Shown: one piece after another, positions 22,088-34,619 of the stretch
How the letters are laid out: each line of letters opens with the position of its first letter
How positions within the stretch are numbered: the first letter of the stretch is position 1
Assembly: GCA_949357655.1 (NCBI GenBank)
Contig: CASHTG010000015.1
Coordinates: 124,001 to 188,000, forward strand
DNA: 64,000 nt
Direction of reading: 5' to 3'
Source of the DNA: Parascedosporium putredinis
Lineage: Eukaryota > Ascomycota > Sordariomycetes > Microascales > Microascaceae
The notes under the pieces: model-generated
Seen by the model: the letters and a program-made list of their open reading frames with translations, nothing else
The model's database searches: none
Told to the model about the DNA's origin: nothing
Translations under genes and position numbers: made by a program

Positions 22088-25068
22088 ATGGACCAACCCA
22101 ACTCAGACGCAAGCGCACTCGGGGCGGACCTTGAGGGGGCCGAAGGCTCGGATAACCGTGCTCACAAGGCCCCAGCCCACCAACTATCGGTACATTGATA
22201 CTCCCTCTACCCCTAGGCTTCCCTAGCTGATACTTTTGGCGGCCATTCGGGAGACGCTGATTTCTTATTACTAACATGTGCGAACCGGGTGTATAGTGTG
22301 ACTACTGTCGTCGACGCAAGGTAAAGTCTCATCCATCCATCCATCTCGGCGAGAAACCCCCTTGCCGCTCCCCATCCCCTACCCTAAAAGTAGCTTACAA
22401 TAAAGCAACTATCCCGTCTTGCATAGCATAGCACCAGGATCTTATGCACCCCGGGGAGTGGGGTCTTCCATACCCCTCGTCTAACTGAGTGCCCAAACGT
22501 AGATACGATGTGACCGTCAAAACCCCTGCAGCGCCTGCTCCCGTAAACAGATCCAGTGTACCTATCCCTTTGGTATCAAGCAAAGGGTAAAGCGCCAACG
22601 CGCTCTCGTCTCAGACGGATAGTAAGCCAAGCCCTCACCCCATCCACCCCTTCCCGTCCAGTTCGCAAAGGAAGCCACTTAACCCAAATTGGCAGTGAGT
22701 CGAAGTTGGAAGAGATTTCAGACAAGCTGGACCGCATATGCCTCGCCCTCGACAATCTCGACGCCCCCCTCGCCCGCGGAGCGGGACTCCACCGCCGCCT
22801 CGTCTCGTGGAGTTAGCCAAGGCCGCTCGGCCCCGCGGACGCTGACCCCGCTCGGCACGGGAAGCAGCGAGTACGGTGACGGGACAACTACACCTTCGAG
22901 GGTCGAAGAGGAGCCGGCGCTGATGGAAGACGCCGCTTTCGCCACTAGCTTTGCCGAACAGGCTGTCGATACGACAAACGCGCTGCAGGCGCTACCCGAG
23001 GTGAAATCGAGCCTCAACGCCCTGCGCCGCGCCTTGGAGGTCCACGGTGACGAGCCCGACCCGAGCCCTCCGGCGGGCGCTGACTGCCGACCCGCCTTCT
23101 GCAAGCCGGACTTGCCGCCGATACAGCTTGCCATGTCTGCGCTGCAGAAAGTTCGAGGTGCGTCACTAGGCCTTGTTATCCACTTCCACAAGTACTCTGT
23201 ACTAACGTCAGACGGAGGAACTGTCGGGTCCTCCAAACCCCCGAGGTTACAGAAGACAAGCTGCTCACGTTCTTCTGGAGCATGGAGTTTGAGAGCATAA
23301 ACTACTTCTTCGAGTACCTCATGACGGTGTACTCGGGAAAGCCCACCCTCGCCGACCTCATCATCGTCCTGTGCGGCCTCCACCGCATCCTTCCGCAGAT
23401 TGCGAGCTTGGAACCGGATGAAGCCGTGCGGGAGGAGCTGGAATCGCAGACTTTACTGTGTCGGACGAGTTTAGAATGTGTGCTTTCGCGCCTCCCGTTT
23501 CACCTCCCGGTCACTTCTGACTACGCCCTCGCGCTATATATGGCCGTAAGTTGCATCATCCGCAAGGCAACCTTTCCTTTCAAACTCCGCTAGTCCCCGT
23601 GATTTGTCCTACCGCCACGTTGTTTGCATAGACTAATCGAGGACATTAGTCCTCCTACTATCTCTCCAGATGCCGAGTCACCAGTGCGTGGCGCTGCATC
23701 ACCGCAGCATCCGAGATATGCATCACCCTCGGTTTCCACCGGCTGCTCAGCGGCCACGGCCAGGCAGCCGCCGCCACGCGGGGACAGCACGGCCGCAAGA
23801 TACGACTCTTCTGGTCCCTTTACATCGTGGAAAGAACACTCACCCTCAAGCTCAACCGGCCCTCCATGCTGTGTGACGTGAAGCTCTCCTTCTCGGATGA
23901 GCAGATGCAAGCCATCTTTGGCGATATCATCTACGGCATCGTTCCCAAGTGGACCGAGTTTGCGTGTCTTCAGGGCCACGTGTACGACGAGATCTACAGC
24001 CCCGCTGCGCTCGAAGAGAGTGATGCTGTGAGGGGGCCAAGGCGAGGACTCTGGCTCGGGAACTCGAACGCATCCTCCTGAGTACGAGCCCACTCGAGGT
24101 AAGAAATTCTTTTTATCAAGACTTTGCCATTTGCCCTTGTCGAGTTCTGACACAAAGCACGACCTCGCACATAAAAACAACCATCTGGGACTGTTCTTCC
24201 AAAGTTGACCTAACTAACCATCCCCTCTTGCTCACAGGAACGGTTTCTAGCGTACCAGCGAAAGGCCCTCGGTGAGACGACTTACGAACTCTTCATAAAC
24301 GCCGACCAGATCTACTACTTTTCCATCCTCACTTTAGTCTGCCGCGCCATCCCCGTCGAGCCCGGAGCCAAGTCTGCATTCTCCAACGAATGCCTAGCGG
24401 CGGCCAAGGCCTGTCTCGAAGAGCACAAGAAGTGCGTAGCAATGCTCAGAGCGGCCAAGGCCCCGATCCTAGAAGTTTTTATCCAATGGTAAGCCCTCAC
24501 GTCAAACACGACACCGATCTCTCTACACCATATTAATCTTTGTAAACACCAAACCAGGTCCATCATGTCGTCCCCTTTTACACCTTTTATCATCATGTTT
24601 TGCCACGCCATAGAAACCGGCGACTCCCGCCACATAGAACACCTCGCATCCGTGATTGAGACCCTACGGATGCTTCCCACGGATATCCCCGAGGTCTTCC
24701 GCCGGCAGCTCCACGTCTTCACCCTCATGTACGACGTGGCGAGCAAATCTACGATGCGGCCGGTGGCTCGGCCCTTGGGGAGAGCGGTGGGCCGTATACC
24801 GGATACGCCGTTCGAGATGCTCCTTGCCGAGGCCGGGCTACCGACGGAGGGTGCGCCGAGCTGGGAGGGAGGCAGGGGTAACTCGCACGAGGAATTCGTC
24901 GATGGGGCTGGCGCGGGGGTACCTACAAAGGTCCAGGGCGGCGAGGGCCCCGATTGGGAGATGGATATGGGGAACGAGCTTGGAGACTGGTTCGATCAGA
25001 ACTGTCAGATATTCAAGATGATTGAGGATGCTTTTAAGTCAATGTTTCATGGCCAAGGTAGAAAATAG
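22088..25068 (+). CDS. Zn2Cys6 transcription factor with fungal-specific TF domain
   Basis: Nuclear regulator. The ATG at 22088 opens exon 1 (22088-22189), followed by a 24-nt exon 22297-22320, then 22503-22621, then 22696 onward. Joined, they give a perfect binuclear cluster: C-x2-C-x6-C-x5-C-x2-C-x6-C (CDYCRRRK + IRCDRQNPCSAC...), with a basic linker and a short coiled segment YESKLEEISDKLDRI for dimerisation. The middle homology region carries the usual C-terminal signature (WSLYIVERTLTLKLNRPS). More exons follow, including 24239-24490 and 24559-25068, ending in an acidic-hydrophobic tail. Frame breaks near 22765, 23200, 23790 and 24030 interrupt the reading; the phase of the intron at 23156-23211 is not resolved. 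Intron 2 holds a CATC microsatellite (22329-22345). Its promoter is shared with the ABC pump, so it is a likely local activator. Confidence 0.85.
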
Positions 25069-25223
25069 CTGACGGCAGCTTTTGGGGAATTCAACTAGAG
25101 CGATGGAAATGGGGCGAATAGAAGTATAGAACGGCGGATAGAAGTGTATTAATCGCTTGCCTAAGCTACCATATATACTTTGATTTCTAGACATGCACAA
25201 AATCGAGTTGCTGCGGAGCTACC

Positions 25224-27288
25224 TCAGATCTTGCCTTTGATCAAGTCGGCAGCGCGCTCCGCCACGGCATAGATTGTAGCCACCATGTGCCCGCTAATGT
25301 GCAGGGGTATCACCGAGGCGTCGACCACGCGAACGTTGGCAGTTCCGTAGATTCTCAGCTCAGGGTCGACGACTCCGCCGAGCTCTCGCGCCATCATCGA
25401 CGCACTACCAAGGCCGTGAGAATGAGGGATGACTATCGGCGAGTAACAAAGTTAGCCTCCTCCTCCTCTCTTGGATTACAATTCTTTTTTATATAAGGGA
25501 TAGGAGATCGGAGGGAGGGGTGCTTACCTGACGTTGTTGTAAAAGCTTCCCACTGCTCCGCAGTAGCATCGTTGGGCAGCAAGTCTTCGCCAGGCAGGAT
25601 CGGCGCGGTGACGAAGGGCCGGGCTGTGTCCGAGAGCCAGAATCCCTGCGCAAGCCGACCCGCGGCAATCGACACATCCACGTCGAAATCGGCGAGGAAA
25701 AGACGGGGATCGATGACGGGGCTATCAATGGCGTCCACCGAGCCGAGGTGCACGCTCCCGCGAGAAAACGACACGAGGGGCCAGTATTGCGAGAACAGGA
25801 CAGAGATGTCGTCCGCGCCGGGGATGGAGCCGACGAGGATCTCGGCGGCGGGGACGCCCTGGCGGAAGAGGAGCCGGTGCTGGATGCGCATGAGCTTCTC
25901 GATGGCTGCCACATCGAGCCCCGTCCAGGCGGCGTCGCCCACGGCGGCTTCGGCCCACTGGGGTAGCTTGGCGAGAGCGGACTCGGCGACGTCGGAGACG
26001 GAGTCGCCAAAGATATCGTCCATGGTGGCGAAGGCGTGGTAGGCCCCACCGGTGGGGCCCAGGCTCCCGGCGAAACCGATCATGTGGCTGGCCTTGTCGA
26101 GGTAGTTTTCGCCCACGCCGGGGAGGGCGACCTCGCTGCGGATGCCGAGCTTTTTGAGTAATCTGGGGTAGGGCTTGTTAGAGCGACTTCATTCTATGCG
26201 TCACGAGGTAGGGGGAGGGGGTGGTCCCTCTTTGCTGGAGGAAGACATACTTTGGGTTCCCGATGCCTGAACCTTCGATGATGAGCGGGGTCCTCACGGA
26301 GCCGGCGGAGAGGATAACCTCTTTTGCGGCGGAAAGAATGCGAGTTTCGCCTTTGTCCGTGATGTACTCTACCCCTCGCGCCACCAACAGATCCTCCTTC
26401 CCAGCGCCCGGGCGGTTGTTCTTCTTCATCTTCTTGTCCCAGACCACGCGCTTCACGGTGCCCCGGAGGATGCTCAAGTTGGGACGAGCCTCGATAGGGG
26501 AATAATACGCGCTCGCCGCGTCGCTGCGCAGGTTAGTCGCGGCCTCCACGGTGAGTGGGCCGATGGAAAACCCATGAGTGTTTCCGCCGTTCAGGTCCGG
26601 GTTGTGCGGGAGCAGCAGGCTCTCCCAGGCGGCGATGATGACGGGCGATGCGGAGCCGTTGCTGAGGCTGAGCGGGTAGCCCGTGTGCACGGGGCCCTCG
26701 AAGCCGTGGTAGGCGGGATCGTAGGTGGCGCCGGCGGCGAGCTGGGAGTCGTTGGGGATGGTGTAGTTCTCGGACTTGAGAGCGTAGTGGAGGAGGGCGT
26801 CCCAATTCCAGCCGGGGTTGCCGAGGGTTTCCCAGGCGTCGATTTGGGCTTTGTGGCCGCGTATATACGCCATGCCTAGGAAGAGGAGATTAAAAATGAA
26901 CATTTAGAGGGGATAAGACTCCAAAGGTGGGAGGGGAAAGGGGACCGTTGCGATTTACCGTTTATGGCGCTACTGCCACCCCACGCCCTGCCCTGGTGCA
27001 GCACGAAGCTCTGGCCCCCGGCCCCGGGCTGCGGAGCGACGGGGTAGGACCAGTCGAGGTCGGTGCCAAAGGCCTGCAGGAAGGCATCCGGGTTGGTGAC
27101 GTTGGGGTTGGTCCGCTGATCGGAGCCGGGCTCGATCACGACGACCGATACGTTCGGGTCCTCGGAGAGGCGGTTCGCCACTACGAGACCGGCGGTGCCG
27201 GCGCCGGCGATGACGTAGTCCGGGTGCGGGCGGTGACCCCTCCGAGGGTGGAGAGGGTCACTGCGACTAGGGCTGTGGTGGGTCGCAT
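25224..27288 (-). CDS. GMC-family FAD oxidoreductase, secreted
   Basis: Flavin enzyme of the glucose-methanol-choline family (aryl-alcohol oxidase, glucose dehydrogenase and relatives). Four exons, with introns at 26876-26958, 26163-26250 and 25433-25527, all phase-consistent. The ATG at 27288 gives a signal peptide (MRPTTALVAVTLSTLGGVTA). The FAD-binding fold shows DYVIAGAGTAGLVVANRL, acidic E in VVVIEPGSD, then GRAWGGSSAING (GMC signature 1) and AKEVILSAGSVRTPLIIEGSGIG (signature 2 region). The C-terminal catalytic area has HSHGLGSASMM and GHMVATIYAVAERAADL. In the first catalytic box the usual HPVGT is replaced by HSHGL, but the histidine is kept. One base is missing near 27222, just after the signal peptide, giving 599 aa when allowed for. 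It is convergent with the regulator (155 nt apart). Substrate unknown. Confidence 0.87.
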
Positions 27289-30200
27289 GGCGTTTCTTGG
27301 CTTGGGGAACGAAGTGGTTGACAAGAGAATACAGGGGCTATGAGAGGTGCGCCGGAAGCAGCCACGTCTTATAAGTACGTTTGGATCACATTCTAAAAAT
27401 TGAACGATGCTTTGCTTACATCCTTTCTCTCGAAGAGGTGTGATCATGAGGGAGAGAACAAAATTAAATCACAACGAACGATGGTGTTGTGTCGGGAGGC
27501 ATGCTTGGTAAGAACAGCCGGGGTGCACTTCCCGCGCGGACGATGCCGGCGAGTTTCTTACAAAGATTTCGGGATCACAAAACATCTTCAGACCAGGCCA
27601 TGGGCCGTTTAATCCAACTCGTCCCAGGCAAAGATCAAACCACATCGATGGAAGCTCGTGTAGCCGGTTTTCTTCATTTCTTTCCCTTCGCTGGAGTGGG
27701 AAACAACCCTGCTTGCTTTGTCATATGCGAGCCGCTCCCCGCCAGAGCCCGTCCTGATCCATGCTCGAAGATGAGTCGTGGTTGCAGGGCAGGATTGGGA
27801 ATGGGTGTGAGCCTGCAGGGTGATGACCAATTTCGGCATGCCATTCCTCGCTTCCGCTCTCGGCTATTTTGGCGAGGGGGTGTGCTCGGTGCCTCTCCCG
27901 CCCATCGTTCGCCGAATAAGGAATTGACGGGTTATGACGACCTGGGATTTGTTTCTTTCTTGTATCCATATGGATAAGTTGAGCTTGTGTTGGAAAGTAA
28001 GCACGGGGAACAATACCGTGAGGTTGGGGAGTTTGGCGCGTACGACTGCGCTCGGATGCCAGGATCCTTGATGCTGATGTAAACGGCGGTCGTTATAAGG
28101 CGCATTATTACCATGACGAATATTTTCGACTGGTCTTGATCGTCTTAGGTCATAGATCGAGCGATACAAAGCCAACAACTGGATATTACTCTGCTTGGTT
28201 GGTAACTGGTGCCCTCTTTGACAGACGGTACATAGCCTCTCCCTGCCCTCAACACAATGACGATCATGATACATCATGGTCATTGACTTAAATGGTCAAA
28301 ATATGAAAGAGAGAAGATAAAAGAGGTAAAAAGAGCAAGAAAAGTGGACATCGTCACGCCAAAGTCTCGCATAACAACTCCGTTGAGTCACCACTCGTGC
28401 CTAGGGAATGGCCAGGCAAATCAGTTCTTCTACGTCCATTCTTCGCCCAAGGCCGATTCCCCGTTGGAAAGGCTCACTTGGTAGACATTCGCACAACTAG
28501 CACTTTGAGCGCGAGTCTACGTAGGGGAAGTCAGGTTGGAGCATAGCGGTGACGGTTTGGTCTCCCGACGCTGATATATATTGGAAGCTCCGGGCCAAAT
28601 AGGCCAGGTTTCCGTCGAATCAAAGCACAAGACCGTGGGAAATCAGCGGTCAGAAACCCGTGAAATGGTCTTGCACGTTATTTCGGTCCAACCTATCAGG
28701 TGTGTTCGGCGTGTCGGGATATCTCTGAGCGCCTAGCACAAGTGCGAGATTCTCGGCTTCACTCCGACTTCCCCATACTAACTCTGCGCGTTGTATCCAA
28801 CTACTTTCCAAGTTGACTCCACTAGCCAATATTCACGGCTTCTCATCATTCCACCTCCGAGCATAGGTTCCAGTCCCAACCTTTCGAAAGCGAGTGGATG
28901 ATATGTATCCGCAAACCACGCCCACTGCCCTCGTCTCTGCCTTTCCCTCAAGTGCTCTCGGTCTAATAGACCCCGATGGCGGCACAAGTACGCCAGGTTC
29001 CATCTACAGATTACCTTATTGCTAACAACGAGACTAGCCTCGACCACGATTTGCGAACGTCCCATGGCAGGGAACCGCTCCAGCCGTACGTTGATCTCGC
29101 GATGCACAATGTGTTCGTTTTGTTGAGCTTCTTCGGCCCTTCTCAATAGTCGCACTTCGTCCACGAACCAGCAGCGCTGCCAACACTAGTCCGCGTGTGT
29201 GTGAATTAACAAACAATCCGAATCGCAAACTGCTCCAGAGTCGCCATCCAGGAGCATGTCCTTCCGTCGGACGAGCTTTCATCCAACGAGTCCCTTTCGT
29301 ACAACAATGCACCGTGGTGTGCGCCGTCACTGAACATAGCTTGGCCGGACACCATCGCGGGCCACTCTCCCAACTATTCGTGGCATTTTCAGCGAGATGC
29401 ACCGAGCCGCGCCTGGGAGGCAATGCCACCAAAGCATTCCCGGGTGCCTAGTCCCGGTGCTAACCCCACAGTTCTGGCCGTCGGCTCAGGTTCCCTCGGC
29501 GCTTGCCGACAGCAATAAGCATAAAATACACTGCCGGGCGAGCAACGATTGTGGAGATATCGGACGCATCTTCAAAATGGACACCGTGAGTTTTCCTTTG
29601 CGATCGATCAATATATCTCGGGGTCATTATCAATTCGTTGCGTGCCGCGCCAAAGCTACTCCTATTCGGGTGGTCTTCCGTGTCTCGGCCAAGTAGTTGC
29701 ACCTGCCACCAGTAGAACTCCAAGCTCAGCTCTCCCGTTCTGGATACCACTCCGGACGGTTTCCGAAATCGACGACGACTACTACCTTGAGATGGATCTC
29801 TACAAAACAAGTTGTCTACAATATATTGCTCCAATGCAATGTGCCCCGCATCACGCAGTCTCCACTCCCGTAAATCGATGGGTTGCCCGACCCTTTTGGC
29901 TGTGTTCCAAGCTATTGCCAAGAGAGGGCCAGTGATGAGCAAGAACAAAAAAATTGATTGCAGTGGCATGGTGCACGTTTCACCAGATCCGCGCCGGCTG
30001 GCCATCGCGTACCATTTTGCCCTGCCATGGGTGAGGTAAGGCGGCGCAGTTGCTCGCTTCGAATTGGTGCGCTACGTCAAATTCCGCCCAGCAGAACCCG
30101 TTGAGATTCGAATTAATTGCTGCCTCCGAGTGACTGCGGGACAGGAGAAGGTGGTCCCCTGCTCCGATGCGGCACGACTCTCTGCCAAACGCGCTCCAAT

Positions 30201-31077
30201 CTACCGCCATGACTTTATAGTGTGGTCTTAATGGAAGGTTTAATGTACATTGATCTATCGACGTCAAGTGTACGGAAACGCAGCCAAGAGATTCCCCCAA
30301 GAAGTGGATCGTTGGTATATACAACTATTCAAAACAGGCCACACGGGTTTTATTGACTGATTGGGGTTCGGGTCAACCGCCGGCCACTCTTCAAGTTTTG
30401 CTCGCACGGCAGAAGATTTGCTTCATTGCCCAACGACGGGGGTGGGTCACCCATCGTCCCAAAGCTTGCCGTTCCGTCGAGGAGAATTTCTCCCCCTCCT
30501 CCGCGTTTCTTGATTTTTCCTTTTTCCTCCAATCTTCGAGTTGTTCGCAGGCTTGGCGCCAGCCCATCCGCTCCAAGGGGCTTGGAGGGACAGACAGCAT
30601 GAACAAGGTAACCCCACCCTTGCCCTTTTTAATCAATCCCCGCGCCGTCGTGCCCCGACGATGTGCCGGGCGGTGCTACGCTACCACTCCGCACGGGCGG
30701 GGAGAGCACCGCTCTTTTCTACTCTACACTTGTATAGGGGCCCAAGATGGGGTCTAACACCGCACTTTGGCTGGTGGAAGTAGGATTTTAGAATGGATGG
30801 AGCACGGTTCCTACATGTATGCGAAACATCCTCTATCGAGTCTGTCTTCTCGATAGATAAAGGGGGTAGATGCCCCTGTATCCCGGTTTTCGTTTTCGTT
30901 CGGAGATTCCTTCCGCCAAGCTGGTATTAAACTCACATATATTACCAACACATCTCCCTCCCCTTCTTTTCCCGGTGCCGGTCCTTCCCTTGTTTCGTTT
31001 CTTCACCTCCCTCCGCCGCCCTTATCCTGCTTAAAAACCCCCAAACTTGTCTTCTTCTTCTTCGCTCATCCACGACA
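27289..31077. other. Intergenic, 3.8 kb
   Basis: It holds the upstream regions of the GMC gene and of the beta-helix gene. ORFs here (for instance 28778-29164 and 29460-30005, minus) have no recognisable domain and no splice-linked partners. No transposon hallmarks were seen, though decayed elements cannot be excluded by eye. Confidence 0.4.
27368..27373 (-). promoter_or_regulatory. TATA box of the GMC oxidoreductase gene
   Basis: TATAAG on the minus strand, 80 nt upstream of the ATG at 27288. Confidence 0.4.
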
Positions 31078-32139
31078 ATGGCTCGGTTCTCCCTCCTCGC
31101 GGCGGCCCTCGCCCTCGCCTCCGTCGTCCACGGCCAATGCGGTTCCGGCTCCCCACACGCAACGGTCACGGGCTCCGGCAGCTCCTTCACGGCGAGCAAA
31201 GGCTCGAGCACCGTATACACGGGCTCCGACTACCGCGCGGCGATCAAGCGGCGCTCGACTCCATCTCGAGCGGGCAGCGCGTGGCCGTGATGGCCTCGGG
31301 GTCCATCGGGGCCAACACCATCAGCATCGCGAGCGGCAAGACGTTTGAAGGGTGCGGCACCATCAACGTGGGCAACAAGGCGGGGCGGGGCGCCATCGAG
31401 TCGGTCAACACCAACGACGTCAAGATCCCCTACCTGACCATGACGGGTAACCCGTACTTTGGGCTGCGCTTCTACGGCACGCGCAACTTGTCGCTGGGGC
31501 AAATCACCATGAACCTCAGCGGCGGGCTGGGCATCCGCTTCGACAGGGACAACGCGGCCAACTACAACGTGGCCATGGACACGATTACGGTCACGGGCGC
31601 GGGGAGCCACGCGGTGGAGACGTGGAATATCGACGGGCTCACCATCAATAAGGTTATTGCGCGCGACGTGGGCGAGTGCGGCCTCCTGCTTCAGGCGACG
31701 ACCAATGCTCGCGTGGGCTTGGTGGACGGCACCAATGTGGCGGCGGGTAACGGGTATGCTACCTTTCGCATGGCCAACAACAACGGGCAGCGGTCCGGCG
31801 GGGATTACACGACGAATGTGTTCGTCGACAAGGTGGTTTCGCGCGGTGGGGGCCGCGGCATCTTTGCGTGTCGCAGTCGGGCGGTGCCACCATCACCAGC
31901 GTCGACCTGTCGAACAACGGCAACAACGCGATTCTGATCGAGAACTGCTACAACCTCGCCATCCTCGGCGGCACCGTCAGGGCGGTGGCGAGGTCCGCCT
32001 GGCTGCCCGCTCCGAGTTCCCCAACAACAAGGACATCTCTGTGACTCTGGCCGTCAACGGCAACTCGGTGCGCGAGAGCCCCTGCGGTACCAATATCAAG
32101 TGGTCCATTACCGGGAATGCGAGCAAGAACATTTGCTAA
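31078..32139 (+). CDS. Secreted right-handed beta-helix protein (pectin-lyase-like fold)
   Basis: The ATG at 31078 gives a strong signal peptide (MARFSLLAAALALASVVHGQ). The rest is made of short beta strands with periodic N, G and hydrophobic residues (ITMNLSGGLGIRF, VETWNIDGLTINKV, SVDLSNNGNNAILIENC), the pattern of parallel beta-helix proteins such as polysaccharide lyases and family 28 or 55 hydrolases. Three single-base losses, near 31238 (GG run), 31866 (TTT run) and 31980, break the frame; allowing for them gives 354 aa and no introns. No catalytic Asp or Lys cluster specific to a CAZy family can be named. It is probably an extracellular cell-wall or polysaccharide-interacting protein; the enzymatic role is open. 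Confidence 0.75.
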
Positions 32140-33015
32140 GCTAAACAGTCATCGATACCCTACCTACCTGTGTAGGAGACAAAAAGAGAGGGATCTAGCG
32201 GAGGGTGCGTGGGGAAGACTCTCCCTTTGCTTCATGGCATCCTCCACATAAAGTCCTTTCTTACATTTTATTTTTCAAACGTCACATATACGTCCGCGGA
32301 TATAAATGCATCACTCTATATGTATATACGTGCTTCTTTTTTTCCTGTCACTTATTTTACCTCACTACCGCCTTTCTAAGCAAGGCGGCATTGATCTGTA
32401 CATATTTTTAGTTTGGTCCGCAGTAACTTCAACATACAGCAACCATGAGCTCTATCTATCTCTGGATCCTTCCATGGGACCTAGCATTCTCTAATTGGTG
32501 CAGCTTCACGCAATCCGCCTTCACTTCGTGCTTCGTGGGCGTTGTGGCTGGAGACGGAAACAGTAAAGCCGCTATTATTAGCGCCCACGTTCGTTCATGC
32601 TCGGTGAAGCACAGACCATTCGGCGCCCTAAAAACCCTGCAATCGTTGAACACACACGTTGATTGATAATAACTTCCAGCACAAAGCAACCAAAGAGTGC
32701 CTTGTCCGCTGCCTTATCAACGTTAGTGGTGAAACCCCAACTCCAGCTAGCATCAACGACACCTTTGCGCTGACGCGTTCACCCACTGTAAGCCACCGTA
32801 AACGTTCGTCACCAACTCCGAAAATCCCGTGACCGGCCAGATCCGGATACGACCTCAAACCACCGCAAATCCTGTAGCTGATTGTGGATCAATTATACCA
32901 CGCGAGCAACAACTACTTAGTATCGAGGGAGCCAGCCCACACTACGCCCTACCCTGAGTCCTCTTCCCCTTCAGCAGCACCCCTGCAGCAAAAGAAAAGA
33001 AAAGAAGGACCTAAA
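32140..33015. other. Intergenic, 0.9 kb
   Basis: 3' flank of the beta-helix gene and promoter of the next regulator. No ORF of interest. Confidence 0.4.
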
Positions 33016-34619
33016 ATGCCCCCGGTCCCGAGGAGTGCCCCGGTCGGGGGCGCACGCCAGAATGGCATGCTTCGCCGGAGCCACAAAAAGTCGCGGAACG
33101 GCTGCGTCGAGTGCAAGCAGCGTCACATCAAGGTATGTCATGTCCCCAACAGCCATTTCTTATGCCCCCCTGCAATCATTCCCAGATCGCCCTTGGCACC
33201 AATTCTTTTGGATTGTTCCATCTGATTTCTGTTCCGGGGGCGGGAGCCTTTCTCTTCCCCCATTTCGCCCCGACCTGCCAGTGTGACGAAAATCGCCCGG
33301 CATGTTCCAATTGCACAATCACGGACCGCTCCTGCCGATACCCCGACAAGAAATCCAGCCCCTCCGGCAGCCGCGCCGGCGGCACCACCCCCACCACCCC
33401 ATCCCGAGGCCCCGAACGCCAAGGCGAGTTCAATTCCAGCTCCAGCCCCCGCCCCAACCCGAGTTCCCCTCCCAGCCCGTCAACCTCGCCGATCTCGTGA
33501 CGGAGCTCCTCGCCGCCAACCCGCAGGCCCCGGCCCCGATCTCCCAGTACACCACCACCGCTGCCGCCGAAGCACAGCCGGAAGAACCCCCGTGAACCTG
33601 CACCACACCGAGCTCCTCATCCACTTCGACCTCAGCCACGCCGTCCCCGAGATGAACGAGAGCATGTGCGGCCAGGCCACGCGCATGGCCCTCGACAGCT
33701 GCGCCGACGCCCCTTACCTCCTGCACGAGATCCTCGCGTTCGCCGCGCGCCACTTGGCGGTGCTGCGGCCCGCGCGGTCTCGAGAGTACCTCGCCCGCTC
33801 CGTGGCGCTACAAAACGCCGGCATCGCCGCCTTCAACAGGGCCGCCGTCCATGTCAGCGCCGCCAACTGCGTGCCCATGACCCTCTTCTCCTCCCTGCTC
33901 GGCCGCCACATGCTCATCGACGCGCTCGCGGTGCGGGACGCCGACCTAGCGGATTTTCTCGACCGGTACATCCAGTCGTCGCGTATCCGCCACGGCCTGC
34001 GCGCCGTCGTGTCCAAGGCGTCGTGGCCCATCCTCCTGCAGTCGGATCTCAGGCATTTCCTGTCCTGGGTGCCGCGGCACCTCGAGGCCCATACGGACGG
34101 GCCCGAGTGCGCGCCGCTGCGGGACCGCTTGCGGAATTCCTCGTCGCTCGACCCGGTTGTGGTGGATGTGCTCGTGCGCGCGGCGGATCGGTTGCAGCCG
34201 GGTTTTCATGAGATTCGTGCGTGGCGGGGTGAGAGGCGGGAAGGCAGCTCGTGCGGGGAGGAGGAGGAGGAGGAGGAGGAGAAGGAGGTGCTAGCGATAG
34301 CGGAGAAGGCGAGGAGGACGAGGACGAGGACGAGGAGATGGGGGAAGGGCCCAGCAGCGGCGGCGGGCCGCCGCATACGATCAACACGTGGTCCATCATG
34401 TGCCCGCCCGAGTTTCTCGGCCTGCTAGAGCAGCGGCAGCCGGAAGCCCTCGTGGTGCTGGCCTACTACGGGGCGTTTTTGCACGGCGCGCGGTCCATGT
34501 GGCAGGTGGGGGATGCGGGGGCCTACATGGTGGGATCGATCGCGCGGTATCTGGGGCCGCAGTGGGATGAGTGGCTGGCGTGGCCGAGGTCTGTAGTGGC
34601 GGATAAGGAATGGATATAG
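33016..34619 (+). CDS. Zn2Cys6 transcription factor, Upc2-like
   Basis: Regulator with an N-terminal binuclear cluster split by one intron (33133-33281): CVECKQRHIK joined to CDENRPACSNCTITDRSC, spacing C-x2-C-x6-C-x6-C-x2-C-x6-C. The ATG at 33016 precedes a basic stretch (LRRSHKKSRNG). After a Pro/Ser/Ala-rich linker come VNLHHTELLIHFDLSHAV and YLLHEILAFAARHLAVL, and near the end PEFLGLLEQRQPEALVVLAYYGAFLH. This arrangement is common in Upc2/Ecm22-like C6 proteins of filamentous fungi. Frame breaks near 33480, 33595 and 34330 (the last beside a polyglutamate-coding GAG run at 34258-34287) interrupt it. Length is about 485 aa. Fungal members often regulate sterol or transporter genes, but the target here is unknown; the neighbouring RTA1 gene, convergent at 0.5 kb, is a possible partner. 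Confidence 0.8.

Noticed and set aside
13711..27288. Reading the efflux block as a full secondary-metabolite cluster
   Set aside because: No polyketide, nonribosomal peptide, terpene or other scaffold synthase, and no P450, in or next to the block.
29460..30005. 181-codon ATG-initiated minus-strand ORF with a hydrophobic N-terminal stretch
   Set aside because: No family resemblance and codon use unlike neighbouring genes; kept out pending transcript evidence.
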